This document shows, one piece after another, positions 60,221 through 64,000 of a DNA stretch of 64,000 nt. Source of the DNA: Tubulanus polymorphus (Eukaryota > Nemertea > Palaeonemertea > Tubulaniformes > Tubulanidae); contig NC_134036.1 of NCBI RefSeq assembly GCF_964204645.1, forward strand, positions 2,542,001 through 2,606,000, in the 5' to 3' direction. Numbering within the stretch: the stretch's first letter is position 1; every line of letters begins with the position of its first letter. The notes below the pieces were generated by a model that saw nothing but the letters and a program-made list of their open reading frames with translations, was not told where the DNA came from and ran no database searches. A program made the translations under genes and the position numbers.

Positions 60221-63200
60221 ATGGATTTGTCGCCACAAGACTCGCGTCTCCTCCTGACTGTTACAGGTAAGCTATCTAATCGTATCATATTGATTCATTA
60301 AGAATGAGAAGTCGTCACTAGTAACTGATCATAATTTTACTGAATCGTTGAAGTCATCGAGAATGAGAAGGTCGTCATTAGTAACTAATCATAATTTTAC
60401 TGAATCGTTGAAGTTATTGAGAATGAGAAGGTCGTCATTAGTAACTAATCATAATTTTACTGAATCATTGAAGTTATCGAGAATGAGAAGGTCGTCATTA
60501 GTAACTAATCATAATTTTACTGAATCGTTGAAGTTATTGAGAATGAGAAGGTCGTCATTAGTAACTAATCATAATTTTACTGAATCATTGAAGTTATCGA
60601 GAATGAGAAGGTCGTCATTAGTAACTAATCATAATTTTACTGAATCGTTGAAGTTATTGACAATGAGAAGGTCGTCATTAGTAACTAATCATAATGTCAC
60701 TGAATCGTTGAAGTTATTGAGAATGAGAAGGTCGTCATTAGTAACCAATTATAATTCTAGCAAAAATCTAACTGAAGCAAAAAACTACAAAGACAATTTT
60801 CTAAACTATTTGTTTCTGTTTAAGTTTGGTTAGCCGTGCTTGCCGCGGTGGCTGCGCAAATGACCAATGCGACGTTAACCAATCAAGAATACGTGACACC
60901 GGTCATGATAAAGCAAGGTGGCGCTACCAGCATCAGTTACTGCCCCCAAACCGACGATAAAGAACCCGGATGTCACTGCGACTCAATTTGTGACCTGATC
61001 GGCCATTGTTGCCCGGAAGTACCTTGCGTTCAAATCACCAACGCGGATGACCTGGCCAGACGAACGGAAGTGATGCACAAACGCGTACACGTGACCTGCG
61101 CAACAATCCCCTTCCTTAACGACGACGGCAACATAGCAACCGAAGACTACCATTATTTCCTGGTAGGTGTATGCCCGGTTGAATACCCGGACACGACGGC
61201 CAGGGCGCTGTGTACGGACAACGGACAGGACGACGACTACCGCAACGGTATTCCGGTAATCGGACAACGAACCGGACTACCGTATCGGAACAAGCACTGT
61301 GCCGCGTGTCACGGTGAAACCGCCGTACAACCACTAGGCGAACCGGTCCTATACTGCCACAGCGACATCTACCGGAACGACAGCGAACTCTTGGAGTATT
61401 TGACAAGTGGCGCAATGAATCTGACACACGGAAGGAAACTGCCTCCGAATTGCCTACTGAAATTCGTAAAACCGCCACCAGGTGACGCTTCCGAGTCGAT
61501 ACTGCGACGATGCTCGCCCCAATGGTGGTACAGGTTTAACGGGGTAGGATTCTATCAGCCGATGAAACCGATACCCGCCGCTCAGCTCTACGCGGTTCTG
61601 TTCGCCATCGCTCGCAACACGACCGATTGTCTCTACTGTAACGGCATACACAAACCCGTCTCTCAAATACTCAACGGACAACTGGTCGAGTATCGAAACC
61701 AGTTCTGTATCACGTGTCTCAGCAACGGCGCCGCGGTCGACCCGGACACACTAGCCTGCCCGCGTCCGAATCCGTCAGTAGCGCCACCGCGGGCGACTGT
61801 CCCGATGTTCGAATTTGGTGACGAGGACGATCCGTTAGATGACATTGAACGGCCTCGCCCTGATTTAGAGAAAGCCTGTTACCGCCGATCGCTAGTTTAC
61901 AACTACGAGACCAGTAACTGTACTGAGTACGGATGTCCGTTCGGGTATCGCACGCAGCCAAACGACTCTAACACGTGTACGCTGGATGAACGATCCGTCA
62001 ATGTCAAGGTCACCGTACAAACGAAGGTCACGTTGAGGTCACGACGTCATGAATCGCCGCTGGAGTTCATCGTCCAGAAATACCGATGCGGACTGCGGCG
62101 AGGAGTCGACTCGCTAACAATCCGAAACGCCGAGTCCGTTTCCGAGTCCGGTTCGGCGATAGAAATTAACGTGACCTTGACCTCGCACTTGTACATGAAA
62201 CCGCTCGTAATGGCGGCGAAGAACTATAGCACGATCGACGAAATCGAAATTTTGATGTCGACGAAACGCGCCGCGTTGCGATGCGTGTTTAACGCGACCC
62301 CTAGCGGCGACGATTCTTCACCGACGGCTACATTTCTGCACATCACGCAGCGTGTGACGTCAGAAGTCGCCGCGTCGCCGACTAGAGTCACGTGTAGAAG
62401 TCGCAAGTTCATTATCGGTACTAACTCGAAATTCAGTTTGTATTGGTCACCGTCGTCAAACGATGCGTCGTTTCTGGGCACGATTTGCTCCGTCGAGGCG
62501 GACACCTGTTTAATGAAGGCGGCGCCACTGTACGGAAACCACACACGAATCACTGCGGCTTACACGGAATGCGCGACTACGCGTACCCGCAACAAAGTAC
62601 TGGGGACAATAAACAGAGGAGGGAGCGGGAGTCACCACCAGGGGGCGGCCGCTGTTCAAATAATGGCGGAGGCACTTAACATCGAAATGAACCTGCACGA
62701 AATAACGGGCGGGGCGACCTCTATCGTCGGTCTCTTGGCCGTTGTGGTCGTCCACGCCGTCGTGCCGGCGCTGAAATCCTCCACGCCCAGTTACATGTTC
62801 CTCAACGTCTGCCTGGCGGCCATCTTGAGCAACGTACTGCAACTATCGAATCAATTTGTCGCCGGTAGAGACAGTGTCGTCTGCGATCTGTACGCTGCTG
62901 GTAAACACTACGCCTGGCTGGCGATATTCGTCGCTTTAAACGCGATGGCCGTATCCACCGTACGCGAGCTCCAACACGCCGCTAGTGGCGACCTCCAGCG
63001 GCCAAGCGCGCGTACTCTCACCACGTTCAAGTACCTGGCTTACACTTGGTTCACCCCGCTGCCGATAGTCGGCGCCACGGCGTTTTTACATTTTCGCCCG
63101 ATCGTACCCACGCTTTACAAGAACATCTATAACATCGACGGCTTCTGCGAGCTCTCCACCGACGCGATCGCCATCTATACGCTGGGTATAGAAACAGGCG

Positions 63201-63571
63201 TTGTCTTATTGGTCAATCTAGCCCTATTCATATTCACGGTCTATCTAGTATTCGCTCATGGGGTCAGCCGGCCGTGGATTCGCAACCTGATATCAGTTCA
63301 TATACCAATGTTTGTCGTCATGTCGACATCTTGTCTGGTTATCTGGTTGACAACGGTGCTGATTGCCACAGGTAGTTCCGATAGTCTAATTCTGAAGATA
63401 TTTGTTATAATCGTCATAGGGTATTCTAGTGTAGTTACGACAGTAGCGTTCCTGTTGAACCCTCGAGTCGTCCGGTTGACCTACAAGCACGCGGTCGCCG
63501 CCTGGAGGCGTCGCGAGAAACTACGACAGCCGCAACAACGCCATCCTCCCTCTGCAGGGACTCGAACCTGA
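60221..63571 (+). CDS. Somatomedin-B-like domain plus seven-helix receptor (adhesion/Methuselah-like), 2 exons, 927 aa
   Basis: Exons 60221-60266 and 60834-63571; phase 1 join (ACA G | CC GTG). Exon 1 starts MDLSPQDSRLLLTVT and together with AVLAAVAAQ forms a signal peptide, which exon 2 alone would lack. Residues 52-80 hold seven Cys in a somatomedin-B pattern (CHCDSIC, then CC). A long Cys-rich, multiply N-glycosylated ectodomain runs to about 635. Seven helices follow at about 640-895, with MFLNVCLAAILSNV in helix 2, as in secretin/adhesion-type receptors. I see no GPS autoproteolysis motif before helix 1, which argues for a Methuselah-like or orphan subgroup. The last nine residues (HPPSAGTRT) and the stop come from a transposon inserted at 63542. 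Ligand unknown. Confidence 0.85.
60267..60833 (+). repeat. Intron filled by a 60-bp minisatellite, about 7.5 copies
   Basis: Intron of the somatomedin-B receptor (donor GTAAGC, acceptor TTGGTTAG). From about 60300 to 60750 it is a 60-bp tandem repeat with start GAATGAGAAGGTCGTCATTA. Neighbouring copies alternate between two variants (CGTTGAAGTTATTGA / CATTGAAGTTATCGA), so the effective unit is 120 bp. As 60 is a multiple of three, one frame stays open for 161 codons, an artefact of the repeat. The same repeat, inverted, fills an ADAM10 intron. Confidence 0.9.
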
Positions 63572-63881
63572 TGGCATCGCTACACTCAGCCACGGCACGA
63601 ACCCCTGCATCAGTAGACCGGGTGCGCATGTACATGCGCAGCTTTCCGAACGAAAACTGGCGGCACCAATCAGATTGCTCGTTGTATTATCGCTGAGGTA
63701 AATTTCAAGGAATAACTATAAATGGGAAAAACCCGGGCTAAAATAAAACGGGATTTCTGATTGGCTAAAAATCACATCATCTGAACTGCGCATGTATCTG
63801 CGCACACGGTCGATTATGGCAGGGTTTCGTGCCGTGGCAATCTCGATGCCATCAGGTTCGAATCCCTGCCGGGGGAGGATG
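63542..63881. mobile_element. 340-bp foldback / Mutator-like MITE with 9-bp target duplication
   Basis: Starts CATCCTCCC and ends GGGAGGATG. The ends form imperfect inverted repeats of roughly 110 bp (both contain ATTCGAACCTGATGGCATC-like and CCACGGCACGAA blocks in mirrored positions). Perfect direct repeats CAACAACGC flank it at 63533-63541 and 63882-63890. A 9-bp duplication is typical of Mutator-type transposases. No ORF inside, so it is non-autonomous. Each arm holds a tRNA-like B box (GGTTCGAATCC). Confidence 0.88.
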
Positions 63882-63890
63882 CAACAACGC

Positions 63891-64000
63891 CAGAAACTAT
63901 CAACAACACCTGATCAGCAAAAATAAGCAACCGCTACACCGCCAGAGACCCTTGTCACGCGCTACCCGATCAGCAAAAATAAACACCCGCTACACCGCCA
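63891..64000 (+). repeat. Former C-terminal codons of the receptor, then a start of a ~56-bp repeat
   Basis: Directly after the second target duplication the receptor frame continues as QKLSTTPDQQK and a TAA stop at about 63924-63926, the pre-insertion ending. The block GATCAGCAAAAATAA plus CCGCTACACCGCCA then occurs twice up to the window end. Confidence 0.7.

Noticed and set aside
60348-60833. 161-codon + strand frame just before the receptor
   Set aside because: It is the 60-bp intronic minisatellite read in a frame that stays open because 60 is divisible by three; splice sites place it inside the intron.
61000-62850. Long minus-strand and second-frame ORFs within the receptor exon
   Set aside because: Shadows of a GC-rich real coding exon; none has recognisable domains.

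Overview
The window is animal nuclear DNA: multi-exon genes with GT-AG introns, AT-rich intergenic sequence, dense small repeats and Pol III tRNA genes. The gene types (an ADAM10 metalloprotease, two class A receptors of neuropeptide/FMRFamide-receptor appearance, and a somatomedin-B-like domain joined to a seven-helix receptor) fit a marine invertebrate. A lophotrochozoan is my best guess, but nothing here fixes the phylum.

Layout. 1-17,000 holds no convincing protein gene. It has two identical tRNA-Thr(AGT) genes inside a diverged segmental duplication, many short inverted-repeat elements (MITE-like) and several minisatellites, including a 47-bp array at 9.6-10.4 kb. A minus-strand signal-peptide exon lies at 17,078-17,156; the rest of that gene was not found. 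20,299-23,064 has two intron-poor receptor genes arranged tail to tail. 25,057-42,823 is a complete ADAM10 (Kuzbanian-type) gene on the + strand. I could assemble 18 coding exons whose phases all agree (2,664 nt, 887 aa). One of its introns is a textbook U12-type AT-AC intron. A second possible 3'-terminal exon lies inside its last intron. 43-49 kb is downstream/UTR-like DNA. 49.4-52.4 kb has splice-bounded segments with decayed reading frames and two minisatellites. 52.7-54.6 kb is a fossil of mobile or virus-like origin (minus strand) with PC4-like domains. 55-60.1 kb has SINE-like and tandemly duplicated sequence. 60,159-63,571 is a two-exon receptor gene with a TATA/Inr promoter, a signal peptide, a somatomedin-B-like module and seven helices. 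Its present C-terminus is supplied by a 340-bp foldback transposon flanked by a perfect 9-bp target duplication.

The genes share no obvious pathway: ADAM10 is a surface sheddase and the three receptors are membrane signalling proteins. What links the regions is the repeat content. The same 60-bp minisatellite fills an ADAM10 intron and the only intron of the somatomedin-B receptor, in opposite orientation. A degenerate ~65-bp motif with a TGACATCA core recurs throughout. No CRISPR array, operon or bacterial-type system is present. The best candidates for something new are the U12 intron, the transposon-rewritten receptor tail and the intron-filling minisatellite.
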